DNA from: Owenweeksia sp.
GTDB taxonomy: Bacteria > Bacteroidota > Bacteroidia > Flavobacteriales > Schleiferiaceae
DNA length: 64,000 bases
Assembly (NCBI GenBank): GCA_028285465.1
Contig: JANQPD010000030.1
Span: 62,001 to 126,000, forward strand
Direction: 5' to 3'
The notes under the pieces are model-generated. The model was not told the origin of the DNA. It worked only from the letters and a program-made list of their open reading frames with translations, and did no database searches. Numbering within the stretch: the stretch's first letter is position 1; each line of letters opens with the position of its first letter. Both the position numbers and the translations under genes were made by a program. Below, one piece after another: positions 19,787 through 28,579 of this stretch.

Positions 19787-20437
19787 ATGAGCATAGTAGT
19801 AGTAATAGGTACAATTCATTCAGAAGGTGGTGCATGCACCTCAGAGGAGTTATTACGGATTATTGATGAAATCTCTGCTGAAACAATTTTTGTTGAAGCC
19901 TCAAAAGAGAAATTTCCATTGATGCTTGATGCAGTTAATACTTTCAATACTCCTGAGATAAATGCGCTAAGAGAAATCGTAAAAAGGAATTCAATCAAAA
20001 TCGAACCCATAGATTTAGATAATGACCCATTCGATAACCGACTAGAGGTCATGCAGTCACTATTTCCCAAATATATTAAGGAGTACTATTATGCATCCCA
20101 AATTCAAAGGAATGGATGCTGTGATCTAGGTTTCAAGTACCTAAATGGTAAGGATAGCGATCAAATCAATTACGACAAATCAATAATGGAGAGAAGGTTT
20201 GTAGAAAGAGTCAATAACCTAAAATTGTCAGAGACTTATTCTGATTGGTTAAGGTGGAACGATGAGCGAGAAAATCACTGGATAAGGTCAATCCATAGAT
20301 TCCTGAGCTCAAATAAATTGACAAAGGCTGTATTTCTTGTTGGGTCAGCACACAGGATTAGATTGATGGAGAAAGTTCGAAATCTGACTTCCGAAAATGA
20401 GTCAATAGCTGAATGGGATTTTTATTATTTTGATTGA
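19787..20437 (+). CDS. TraB/Tiki-superfamily-like protein
   Basis: VVVIGTIHSEGG...AETIFVEASKEKF...KAVFLVGSAHRIRLMEKV pattern. Confidence 0.55.
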   Translation: MSIVVVIGTIHSEGGACTSEELLRIIDEISAETIFVEASKEKFPLMLDAVNTFNTPEINALREIVKRNSIKIEPIDLDNDPFDNRLEVMQSLFPKYIKEYYYASQIQRNGCCDLGFKYLNGKDSDQINYDKSIMERRFVERVNNLKLSETYSDWLRWNDERENHWIRSIHRFLSSNKLTKAVFLVGSAHRIRLMEKVRNLTSENESIAEWDFYYFD

Positions 20438-20560
20438 CCTGTCTAGCCTAAACATTCCTAAACGCTGAGATTGGCGTATTTCCGTTTAACCCGTACATTC
20501 ATCGTGTACACGAATTTTAAGAATATTTTTTTTGCACGCGGGCCTGTGCGTAGCCGTCCG

Positions 20561-20774
20561 CTTCGACAGCGCTCAGCATTTCACTTCGACAGCGCTCAGT
20601 ATTTCGCTTCGGCTGTGCTCAGCGTTTCACAATTGGTCCCGAACGAAGTTTGGGACAGCTATTTAATCACAATGGCGAATTATAGGACAAAACAACAAAC
20701 GGTACTTCGACAGGCTCAGTAACCGTTTGTTTATCAGTAACCGTTTGTTTACAGGCTCAGTAACCGTTTGTTTA
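20561..20774. repeat. Cluster of CTTCGACAGSSCTCAG short repeats, incl. AACAAACGGT/ACCGTTTGTT palindrome and three CAGTAACCGTTTGTTTA copies
   Basis: CTTCGACAGCGCTCAG at 20561 and 20584, CTTCGGCTGTGCTCAG at 20607, palindrome 20694-20731, repeat copies at 20717, 20735, 20758. Confidence 0.75.
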
Positions 20775-21027
20775 GTTATAAAAAGCGTTTCCATAATTTA
20801 CGGATGGCGGATAGCCATGCATGAAAACCTGATCTGCGGATATGGTAATGCTTTACGGAGTAGTACGTAAACTGGCAGTGGTTGTAGTTGTTGGTGTGCA
20901 TAAGGATCAGTTTTTCAATGGACTGCAATGATACGCAATTATTTATAATTGCCCGATAATTTATATTATGTAAAATAGAAAATTCAAAAACAAAGGAGCA
21001 CTAAGCTCCCCTGTTCCTTTTATGGTA

Positions 21028-22347
21028 TTACAAGGCGTCTATTTCCTGCTTGGTAGCAATTGCCTGATCCGTCATTTTCAGCACCCGGTATATTTCCCAC
21101 AACGCCATTAAAGTATTGCGGTCATTTGGGGTGGCCTTGCGGGCCTGCTCAAAATATGGCAAGGCCTGCTTAAAATGCTCCTGCTGTTTTGCCTTAAGTG
21201 CATTGTATTTTTTGGTGGCGTTAAAAGGCAAACCATTCATCTCTTCTGTTACCCCTTTTGCTTTATCATAGTATACCAGGCCGTTCATATACAGTGCATC
21301 CGCATATAAGCTATCCAATGCCACAGCCTTCTGGTAGGCCAACACAGCCTCATCGGGTTTATTCATTTCCGTTTGTAGGATAATGCCTTTGTTGTAGTAG
21401 TAGATCTTGGCCTTGGGGTCGTTCGGATCCTGCGCGATAGCCTGGTCTAAATTTACCAGGGCTTTGTCGTATTCTTTGCTTTTCAGGTAAATGTCGAGCT
21501 CCGTGGTAAGCAAAGCCGCATTTTCCGGGTATTTTTCGCGCCCTTTCTTTACATACTCCATAAAAGAAGCCGTGTCACCGGTTTCCAGGCTCATAGCCGC
21601 AATGCTGATGTAAAACTGAGGACGCAAGTCATTTTTCTCTACCTGGGGTTCTCCATAGCCCCGGTACTCTACAAATTCATCCATCATCTTCTTAGAGGGA
21701 AACTCTGCCACCTGCCCATTGGCCATGTTCTTTGCGCGGTATACATAGCCCTTGTACCCGAGCTCCAATAAACGTTTGTTCAGTTCGATAGACTTCTGGT
21801 ACATCTTGGCGTTTTGCGCCATCAAAGCCGCATTATACAGCGTACTGCTATCGGTTTGATTGTTCAGCATCCGCAAGTTATACGTCTTCATAAAAGCCGC
21901 GTAAGCAGGCTCATAAGCCTGTGCCTGGTAGTTGTCCAGGCCAATGTTGTTGTATAGGGTAGCTACGGTGGGCAGCAAGGTCTTGGCGTCATCCGAGTAC
22001 TTCTCCTTCCCTAGCTTTTCTTCGTAGGCCACGGTTTCCATCAGGTATTTCTCTGCTTTGGCAAGGGCTTCGGCATCCAGGGCCCGCACCTCGGCTTTTT
22101 CGCTTTCGGCAATGGCCAGGTTGATCTTACCCGCATAAAACAAGTATTTCCGCATGTCTTTATACGAGATCTCGGCTTCCGGTTTGGTGCTAATGATACT
22201 GCCTGCTTCATCTATATACTTTTTGGCAGCTGCAAGGTCATTGTTGCGGTCCATGGCGATTACCGCACTGCTGATTACCGGTCCTTCCTGCGCCCGGGCA
22301 GAAAATCCAAAAGCCACCAGGGCCATTAACATCACTAGTCTCTTCAT
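21028..22347 (-). CDS. TPR-repeat secreted protein
   Basis: Signal peptide; repeated TPR-like segments (e.g. ALVNLDQAIAQDPNDPKAKIYYYNKG). Confidence 0.8.
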   Translation of the reverse strand: MKRLVMLMALVAFGFSARAQEGPVISSAVIAMDRNNDLAAAKKYIDEAGSIISTKPEAEISYKDMRKYLFYAGKINLAIAESEKAEVRALDAEALAKAEKYLMETVAYEEKLGKEKYSDDAKTLLPTVATLYNNIGLDNYQAQAYEPAYAAFMKTYNLRMLNNQTDSSTLYNAALMAQNAKMYQKSIELNKRLLELGYKGYVYRAKNMANGQVAEFPSKKMMDEFVEYRGYGEPQVEKNDLRPQFYISIAAMSLETGDTASFMEYVKKGREKYPENAALLTTELDIYLKSKEYDKALVNLDQAIAQDPNDPKAKIYYYNKGIILQTEMNKPDEAVLAYQKAVALDSLYADALYMNGLVYYDKAKGVTEEMNGLPFNATKKYNALKAKQQEHFKQALPYFEQARKATPNDRNTLMALWEIYRVLKMTDQAIATKQEIDAL

Positions 22348-22583
22348 GTGTATTTGTTTAGATATTTTTTAGCTCGCTACGCGTATTCCTTTTAAGGGGT
22401 TTTTCCCCCGATCGGTTGGGTACCGCCCGCAAAACTACTATTTTGACGCTTTATAACCCATTAATGTGCCAAAAATGGTCATACCTTAGTTAGAAGAAAT
22501 TTTAGTAAAAAGGTTGCTTCTTGAAAACCTTAGGTTCGTTTGTAGGTTATATCTTGCAGAAATAAATTAAACATACCTGATAT

Positions 22584-22883
22584 ATGAAATGGGACATACA
22601 AACGGTAGGCTTTGACGCCACCGAAGCCTTGCACACCTATACGAAAGACAAAGTAGGACAGTTGAATAAGTTCTATGACCAGATCGTGGGCGCGGAAGTA
22701 TACCTGAAACTGGAATACAACGACAAAGGTGACAATAAGGTAGCCGATATAAAGCTGAACATTCCCGGCAACGACATCATGGCAAGCAGCCGCAGCGATA
22801 AGTTTGAAGCTAGTGTAAGCGAAAGCATTGAAAAACTCAAGCGCCAGCTCCGCAAGCTTAAGACCAAGATGGAGGTACGCTAA
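22584..22883 (+). CDS. hpf: Ribosome hibernation-promoting factor (short HPF/RaiA)
   Basis: MKWDIQTVGFDATEALHTYTKDKVGQL...VSESIEKLKRQLRKLK. Confidence 0.85.
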   Translation: MKWDIQTVGFDATEALHTYTKDKVGQLNKFYDQIVGAEVYLKLEYNDKGDNKVADIKLNIPGNDIMASSRSDKFEASVSESIEKLKRQLRKLKTKMEVR

Positions 22884-22906
22884 CCCTTGTAAAGAATAGT
22901 TAATGG

Positions 22907-22938
22907 ATTCCTTTCTGTTTTTCGGAAAGGGATTTTTT
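22907..22938 (+). terminator. Rho-independent terminator
   Basis: TCCTTTC-tgtttttcg-GAAAGGGA followed by TTTTTT downstream of hpf. Confidence 0.65.
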
Positions 22939-23390
22939 GTTTTGGTACCGGGCTTCGACAGGCTCAGCCCGCTTTGTTGCTCATTTACAAAAGGTTAAAT
23001 ACATAGGCCAAATTGATAGCTAGAAAAAAGACCAGCAGGCTATCGCGGAGCGGAACCAGCTTACAACTGAAGGAAAGCCCATGCTATTATTATGGGCTGT
23101 CATCTCATTAATACCGCTTAATGATCCGATGAAATACTACTAGAAAAGAGAGAGAGGGCTGAGCTTGTCGAAGCCCGCTTTGTTGCCCATTGTAAACGGA
23201 AAGAGTTTATACAAATACAATGTCCAATCAATGGCAAGAAAAAAAATCGATAAATTATGGTAGAGTTAAACACCTCAAATAGCGAGCTGAGCCCATTGGA
23301 ATCCCTCTTATCATTTTAAGCTTTTAGTGATTCCATAAAACATTACCAGGAGAAAAAAGAGGGTTGAGGGCTTCGACAAGCTCAGCCCTC

Positions 23391-23470
23391 CGTTTTGGTT
23401 ATCTTAATATATGAAGTTTCAATATAGGGCAGTAAAAGAAAAACAGAATTGGGCACTTCAATAAATGCAG
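23391..23470. repeat. 80-bp direct repeat, copy 1
   Basis: CGTTTTGGTTATCTTAATATATGAAGTTTCAATATAGGGCAG...AATAAATGCAG, identical to 23912-23991; diverged third copy ~24187-24267. Confidence 0.92.
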
Positions 23471-23580
23471 TACAAATCTGTCGAAAAGGGGGCTGAGTAC
23501 TTCGACAGGCCCAATACAGGGCTGTCGAAGCCCGCTTATCTTTTACACTATGATAATGATTCTTGAAACATTACCAGGAA

Positions 23581-23871
23581 TTAACCATCCCCTTTTGATC
23601 CGGAAAGCCCGGGCAGATCTTCCAGGCGCCCTTCTATCAGCGCTTCTTTTTTCTTTCGGCTCCACCCCTGCACTTGTTTTTCCCTGTAGAAAGCGTCATC
23701 AATCCGTTGAAAAACTTCATAGTAGACCAGCGTTACGGGCAAACGTTTTTTGGTGTGCCGGGCGCCTTCTCCTGCCTGGTGCTGCGCCAAACGTACTTCC
23801 AGATACTTGGTACTACCGGTGTAGTAGCTGCCATCCGCACATTTCAGTATGTACATATATCCCCTAGCCAT
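23581..23871 (-). CDS. GIY-YIG nuclease-family protein
   Basis: MARGYMYILKCADGSYYTGSTKYLEVRLAQHQAGEGARHTKKRLPVTLVYYE...AFYREKQVQGWSRKKKEALI. Confidence 0.92.
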   Translation of the reverse strand: MARGYMYILKCADGSYYTGSTKYLEVRLAQHQAGEGARHTKKRLPVTLVYYEVFQRIDDAFYREKQVQGWSRKKKEALIEGRLEDLPGLSGSKGDG

Positions 23872-23911
23872 AAATGCCTTGTTAAACGGGCTTCGACAGG
23901 CTCAGCCCTCC

Positions 23912-23991
23912 CGTTTTGGTTATCTTAATATATGAAGTTTCAATATAGGGCAGTAAAAGAAAAACAGAATTGGGCACTTCAATAAATGCAG
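23912..23991. repeat. 80-bp direct repeat, copy 2
   Basis: Identical to 23391-23470; copies lie on opposite sides of the GIY-YIG gene. Confidence 0.92.
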
Positions 23992-24372
23992 GCAGTACAG
24001 GCCTGTCGAAAAGGGGCTTCGACAAGCTCAGCCCCCAGTTGCTCATTACAAAAGGAAAGGACTTACATATTACGTAAAGCCAAACCGTTGGCGAAAAGCA
24101 AAATCGAAAAGAAGTTATGGGAGGGGTTGAGGGCTTCGACAAGCTCAGCCCTCCCATTTTGGTTATCTTAAATATGCGAAGTCCTCCCGTTTTGGTATCT
24201 TAATACGTGAAGTTCTTCAATGTAGGCAATAAAAGAAAACAAAGTTGAACACTGCTATAAACGCAGGCAGTACAGGCCTGTCGAAAAGGGGCTTCGACAA
24301 GCTCAGCCCTCAGTTGCCCATTATAAATGTAAAGGGGTTACATAACAGCGGGCTGAGCTTGCCGAAGCCCTA

Positions 24373-24771
24373 TCACAACGCGCCTTTCTCTTGCAATACT
24401 TTCCTAATGTCCGGCCGGAAGTACCTCTCCCCTTTTAGTATTTTTCCATCCTCCCTGAAAATAGGTTGCCCTTCCGCGTCCAGCTTGCTCATATTGCTTT
24501 TCTGGATTTCTTCAAACACCTCCTCGATAATGTGTTGTAAACCGTGCTTTAAGATGGTGCCGCACAGTATATACATCATATCGCCCAGGGCATCAGCTAC
24601 TTCTACCAGGTCTCCTTTACGGGCCGCCTCCAGGTATTCTTCGTTTTCCTCTTCCATCAGGCGGTGGCGCAATAAATAGGTCTCCTCTTCTACTTTCCCC
24701 TTAGGGAGAGGGGCATTGCCAATTTTAAAGGTTTCGTGAAATAAAGCTACGTGGTTGAGCTGTTTCTTCAT
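24373..24771 (-). CDS. MazG-like / PRA-PH-type nucleoside triphosphate pyrophosphohydrolase
   Basis: LMEEENEEYLEAARKGDLVEVADALGDMMYILCGT (EExxE...ExxD). Confidence 0.85.
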   Translation of the reverse strand: MKKQLNHVALFHETFKIGNAPLPKGKVEEETYLLRHRLMEEENEEYLEAARKGDLVEVADALGDMMYILCGTILKHGLQHIIEEVFEEIQKSNMSKLDAEGQPIFREDGKILKGERYFRPDIRKVLQEKGAL

Positions 24772-24803
24772 GTGGCTGTATCTTTGCCTCAAATTTAGCT
24801 TGG

Positions 24804-24995
24804 ATGCAGCACATAACCACAGGACATTGGATTTTTGCAGGTGTTTTTATCGTGGCCTTTCTGGTTTACCTCACCTGGAGCTACCGGAAAGACCTCAAAA
24901 TGCACAAATTACACTACAGCGGGTCTTTCTATGTGTTGGTAGCGGTTATCTTCACCTTATTTGCCTATTACGTGCTCAAGCAAATGCTACACTAG
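24804..24995 (+). CDS. Small membrane protein
   Basis: 63 aa ORF with two hydrophobic segments. Confidence 0.5.
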   Translation: MQHITTGHWIFAGVFIVAFLVYLTWSYRKDLKMHKLHYSGSFYVLVAVIFTLFAYYVLKQMLH

Positions 24996-26162
24996 CGCTC
25001 CGTTTTCAAACTCGAGGCGTGTATTGTCCTGGTGGTAACTAAAGTGAGCGGGTTGCCCCAGTAAAAACTTTCCATCTCCTTTTTGCTTTAACAGCCCCTC
25101 TTCAAAAACTTCCAGCCCCCCTTTGTGGCTGAGATCCCCCACCTCTTCTACCGCATATATGCGTTCCAGCTGCCCTGTTTTCATATCGGGGATCTCGTTT
25201 AACAACAAGCCAATATCTGCTTTATAATTGGCGTGGGAGCCTACAATTTCTGTATCGCGCAACACAATGTCCAGGTTGTTTTTACGGTTAAGCGGTAAGT
25301 CGTGATAGGCTTTCAGGGTATGCCCGATGGATTCTCCGGCAACCAACATAAATGCGTCCAATAGCAAAAGTACGTTTAGTTTACGCGCTTTTAGCCGCAG
25401 TGGGTCTTCCCGTGCCGGCCCACTCTCTATCAATACACAAGGGATCTGGTTGCGGTGGAAGAATTCCCCCAATGCTTTTGGGTAGTACTCATCCGTAAAA
25501 CGCGCCATATAGTCTTTTGCATAGGGAGCCAAATGCGTTACCAGGCGTGCAATCAGTGCCATGCTCATTTCTCTTTCCGGGGTCATTTTTCGCGAAGGAT
25601 CAGCCGAGGGGGCTAAAAAGCTGAGCGTAGCAGGCAAATCGGTATGGCCACAGTTAAAAATGTTACGCTGATCGTGGAGGTTAAAAGCCCAATGGGGTTT
25701 ATAGCGTTCTACAAAGGCAAAAAAATGCTGCATTTCTGCACTTTGCCGCGCCAGGGCATCCCGGTTTAGATCGATCAACTGCGCATTGTGACGCGTAAAG
25801 CGCTCAGCACCGTCCGGGTTGAGCATTGGGATAAAGCATATGGTAAGTGCCTCCTTTAAATAACGCCCCTGCTCAGCAAAAAAACTTGCACCAAAAAGGT
25901 GAAAAAGTTCCAAAAGCGCATGTGTTGCCGTGGGCTCGTTGCCATGCATCTGCGACCAGAGCAGTAAGCGCTTCGGACCATGTCCATACGTATACGCATG
26001 TAAGGGGCGCTTTTCAAAAGAAGAGCCGATCTGCTGTATCTCAAAATGCTCAGCCAGGGGAAGCTGTCTTAAGGCATGTTCCAGGTCAGCGGGCTTAAAC
26101 CAACGCTGACTCAATTGGGGCTGATGAATGCGTGGATAATGTTCAGGTAAGAAGCTATGCAT
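24987..26162 (-). CDS. M14-family zinc carboxypeptidase
   Basis: WSQMHGNEPTATHALLEL (HxxE), MLNPDGAERFTRHNAQLIDLNRD. Confidence 0.87.
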   Translation of the reverse strand: MHSFLPEHYPRIHQPQLSQRWFKPADLEHALRQLPLAEHFEIQQIGSSFEKRPLHAYTYGHGPKRLLLWSQMHGNEPTATHALLELFHLFGASFFAEQGRYLKEALTICFIPMLNPDGAERFTRHNAQLIDLNRDALARQSAEMQHFFAFVERYKPHWAFNLHDQRNIFNCGHTDLPATLSFLAPSADPSRKMTPEREMSMALIARLVTHLAPYAKDYMARFTDEYYPKALGEFFHRNQIPCVLIESGPAREDPLRLKARKLNVLLLLDAFMLVAGESIGHTLKAYHDLPLNRKNNLDIVLRDTEIVGSHANYKADIGLLLNEIPDMKTGQLERIYAVEEVGDLSHKGGLEVFEEGLLKQKGDGKFLLGQPAHFSYHQDNTRLEFENGALV

Positions 26163-26449
26163 ACGCGTAAAACTGTGACGCAAGATACACTCTATAGAGC
26201 TTCACGTTTTTTACAATTGTAATAAGAGGGGATAAACTAAATGCAGTGGTGTTTTATACAAATGTAATGCGCTGGAAAGGCCTGGGTCAATTTTGTTGCA
26301 GCAATGTGTAGTATTGAGCTTATACAATTTATTATCAGCTATTTGTGTTAACTTACTTAAAGTATTCATTTTACGCAAATGTTTCATTTCAGGGAAAACC
26401 TTCCCTTGTTCATCTTTCTATATTACTTTTGTAACATATTGCTTGTCTT

Positions 26450-26866
26450 ATGAAAGAGATCAGTTCCCGGATAAAGGAACTTATACAACAGAAAGGGCTT
26501 ACCAACAGCGAATTTGCGCACAAATTGGACGTAAACCCCAGCATCATCAGCCATATATTGAGCGGCCGCAATAAGGTGAGTTTGCAAGTTGTACTGCAGC
26601 TCAAACAAACTTTCCCGGAACTTGACCTGGACTATCTCCTGACCGGCAGGCCTTCCAAGCAAGCTGATGGATCATATTTCACAAATGTAAAAACTCAGGA
26701 GGCTAAAGATCCCCCCTCAATTCCTCCCCCTGCTAAGGCATCTCAACCTGAGGAAAAGTCTGTTTCCACATCAGCCCTCCCTCCTGTTTCTTCTCGTAGT
26801 GGTAAAAAAATTGAGCAGGTACTCATTTTATACACAGACAAAAGTGTAGAAAGCTACAAGCCTTAG
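26450..26866 (+). CDS. XRE-family HTH regulator
   Basis: RIKELIQQKGLTNSEFAHKLDVNPSIISHILSGRNKVSLQVVLQLKQTFPELDLDYLLTG. Confidence 0.87.
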   Translation: MKEISSRIKELIQQKGLTNSEFAHKLDVNPSIISHILSGRNKVSLQVVLQLKQTFPELDLDYLLTGRPSKQADGSYFTNVKTQEAKDPPSIPPPAKASQPEEKSVSTSALPPVSSRSGKKIEQVLILYTDKSVESYKP

Positions 26867-26910
26867 TTTTTTTAACGGTCTACATCCCCTATTTTTGCAG
26901 TCAAATCTCA

Positions 26911-27474
26911 TTGAATATGTTTCAAAAAAATGCCCAATTCGGTTTTATAGCGCTGATCGCGCTGGCCATGCTTACGCGTTTTTTTCCACATGCCCCTAAT
27001 TTTACGGCCGTAGGCGCGGCCGCTATTTTTGGTGGCTTTGCTTTTTCGAAATCATGGAAGGCTTTTTTAGTGCCTGTAATGGCTATGTTTTTTAGCGATT
27101 TACTGATCAATAACGTAATGTACGCGGCCTTTTACGACGGCTTTCAATGGTTTACTCCCGGTTTTGGGTACATTTATTCAGCCTTTATCTTAAGCGTTCT
27201 TTTGGGGAAACTCCAACAGGGAAAATTTCGCCTGTTCGGCCTTTTGAGCAGCGGTGTACTATCTGCCATACTTTTTTTCCTGATCACCAACTTTGGTAGC
27301 TGGCAAGCGGGTATACTGTACCCTAAAACCTTGAGTGGACTTATGGCCTGTTATGCGGCGGGGCTCCCCTTTTTCTTGAACCAGCTTGCCGGAACCCTGG
27401 TGTATGGTAGCGTACTCTTTGGTGCGGCCTACTACTTTTTTGGCCTGCTGCAAGTACAAAAAGTACGTGCATAG
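26911..27474 (+). CDS. DUF6580-like membrane protein, putative transport component
   Basis: FFPHAPNFTAVGAAAIFGGFAF...FFSDLLINN multi-pass protein. Confidence 0.7.
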   Translation: MNMFQKNAQFGFIALIALAMLTRFFPHAPNFTAVGAAAIFGGFAFSKSWKAFLVPVMAMFFSDLLINNVMYAAFYDGFQWFTPGFGYIYSAFILSVLLGKLQQGKFRLFGLLSSGVLSAILFFLITNFGSWQAGILYPKTLSGLMACYAAGLPFFLNQLAGTLVYGSVLFGAAYYFFGLLQVQKVRA

Positions 27475-28579
27475 CGTTTGGGAACAGGAGCAATTCCGCA
27501 CCACAAAGGATGTCTTAATTGTTGGAGCGGGTCTTACCGCGCTGTTCACCGCCCTGGAGCTTAAGGCTGCACAACCTGATATACAAGTCTGCGTACTCGA
27601 AAAAGGCCCCTATCCTACAGGGGCTTCTGTTAAGAATGCCGGCTTTGCCTGTTTTGGGAGCTTGAACGAGATCCTGGACGATACACAACGGCATGGCTTT
27701 GACTATGCTATGCTGTTGGTAGAAAGGCGCCTTAAAGGCCTTGAAAAGCTGCGTACCCTTTTTACTCCCGAACAAATTGGTTTTGCGGTACATGGAGGGA
27801 TCGACTTATATGAAAACGGGCAGGAAGAAAAACTGGAACAAGCCCTTGCCCTGTTGCCGGAAGTAAACGCCATGCTGGGTAGCCAAATGTATTACCTCAA
27901 ACGCAACGTGTTATTTCCGAGGGCACTCTCACGTTATCTTTTTTGTGAAGGAGAAGCAAGCCTGAATACGGGCCTGCTCGTAAAGAGGCTGTTGCAACTT
28001 GCCCACCAAAAGGGGGTTGAAATACGGTTTGAACGAGAAGTAAAGCAGCTTTCCAAAGGCCAGCTGTGGGAAGCTTTACTGCAAGATGGGAGTGTTTACA
28101 AATCAGAGAAAATACTCCTGGCCACAAACGGGTTCACTAAAAACCTCTACCCTTCCCTTAATGTGGAGCCTGCCCGGGGACAGGTATTGCTTACCCCCCC
28201 TCTAAAGGGGTTGAACCTAAAAGCCAATGTGCATCTGCAATCAGGCTACTTTTATGCCCGCCCCTATGCAGGAGGTATTTTATTAGGCGGAGGCCGTCAC
28301 TTAGACCGCGATACGGAGCGAAGTGAGGAGGACCAGCTCAACCCAAAAATCCAGGATGCCCTGGACAAACTTTTGCAAAAACACTTTTGTAACGATCAGC
28401 TCCCCCCTATACGTACGCGTTGGACGGGCATCATGGCCTTTGGCAAGCAAAATGAAAAGGAAGCGATTGTTGAAGAGCTGGAACCCGGTTTGTTTTGTGC
28501 AGTCCGGCTGGGAGGCATGGGGGTTGCCTTAAGCAGCCAGGTGGGTAAGGAAGCGGCTACGCTTTTACTGAGGGCCTAG
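27467..28579 (+). CDS. FAD-dependent oxidoreductase (DAO family)
   Basis: VLIVGAGLTALFTALEL dinucleotide-binding motif, SVKNAGFACFG; probable GTG start. Confidence 0.85.
   Translation: MHSVWEQEQFRTTKDVLIVGAGLTALFTALELKAAQPDIQVCVLEKGPYPTGASVKNAGFACFGSLNEILDDTQRHGFDYAMLLVERRLKGLEKLRTLFTPEQIGFAVHGGIDLYENGQEEKLEQALALLPEVNAMLGSQMYYLKRNVLFPRALSRYLFCEGEASLNTGLLVKRLLQLAHQKGVEIRFEREVKQLSKGQLWEALLQDGSVYKSEKILLATNGFTKNLYPSLNVEPARGQVLLTPPLKGLNLKANVHLQSGYFYARPYAGGILLGGGRHLDRDTERSEEDQLNPKIQDALDKLLQKHFCNDQLPPIRTRWTGIMAFGKQNEKEAIVEELEPGLFCAVRLGGMGVALSSQVGKEAATLLLRA

Larger units (their letters stand above)
22950..24370. repeat. Cluster of REP-like palindromes GGGCTTCGACAAGCTCAGCCC in both orientations
   Basis: Copies at 22950-22970, 23156-23176 (inverted), 23368-23388, 23490-23512 and 23519-23533 (variants), 23888-23908, 24014-24034, 24131-24151, 24289-24309, 24350-24370 (inverted). 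Confidence 0.92.

Noticed and set aside
22950-24370. CRISPR array
   Set aside because: Repeats occur in both orientations at irregular spacing with homologous spacers and no cas genes; REP-like palindromes fit better.
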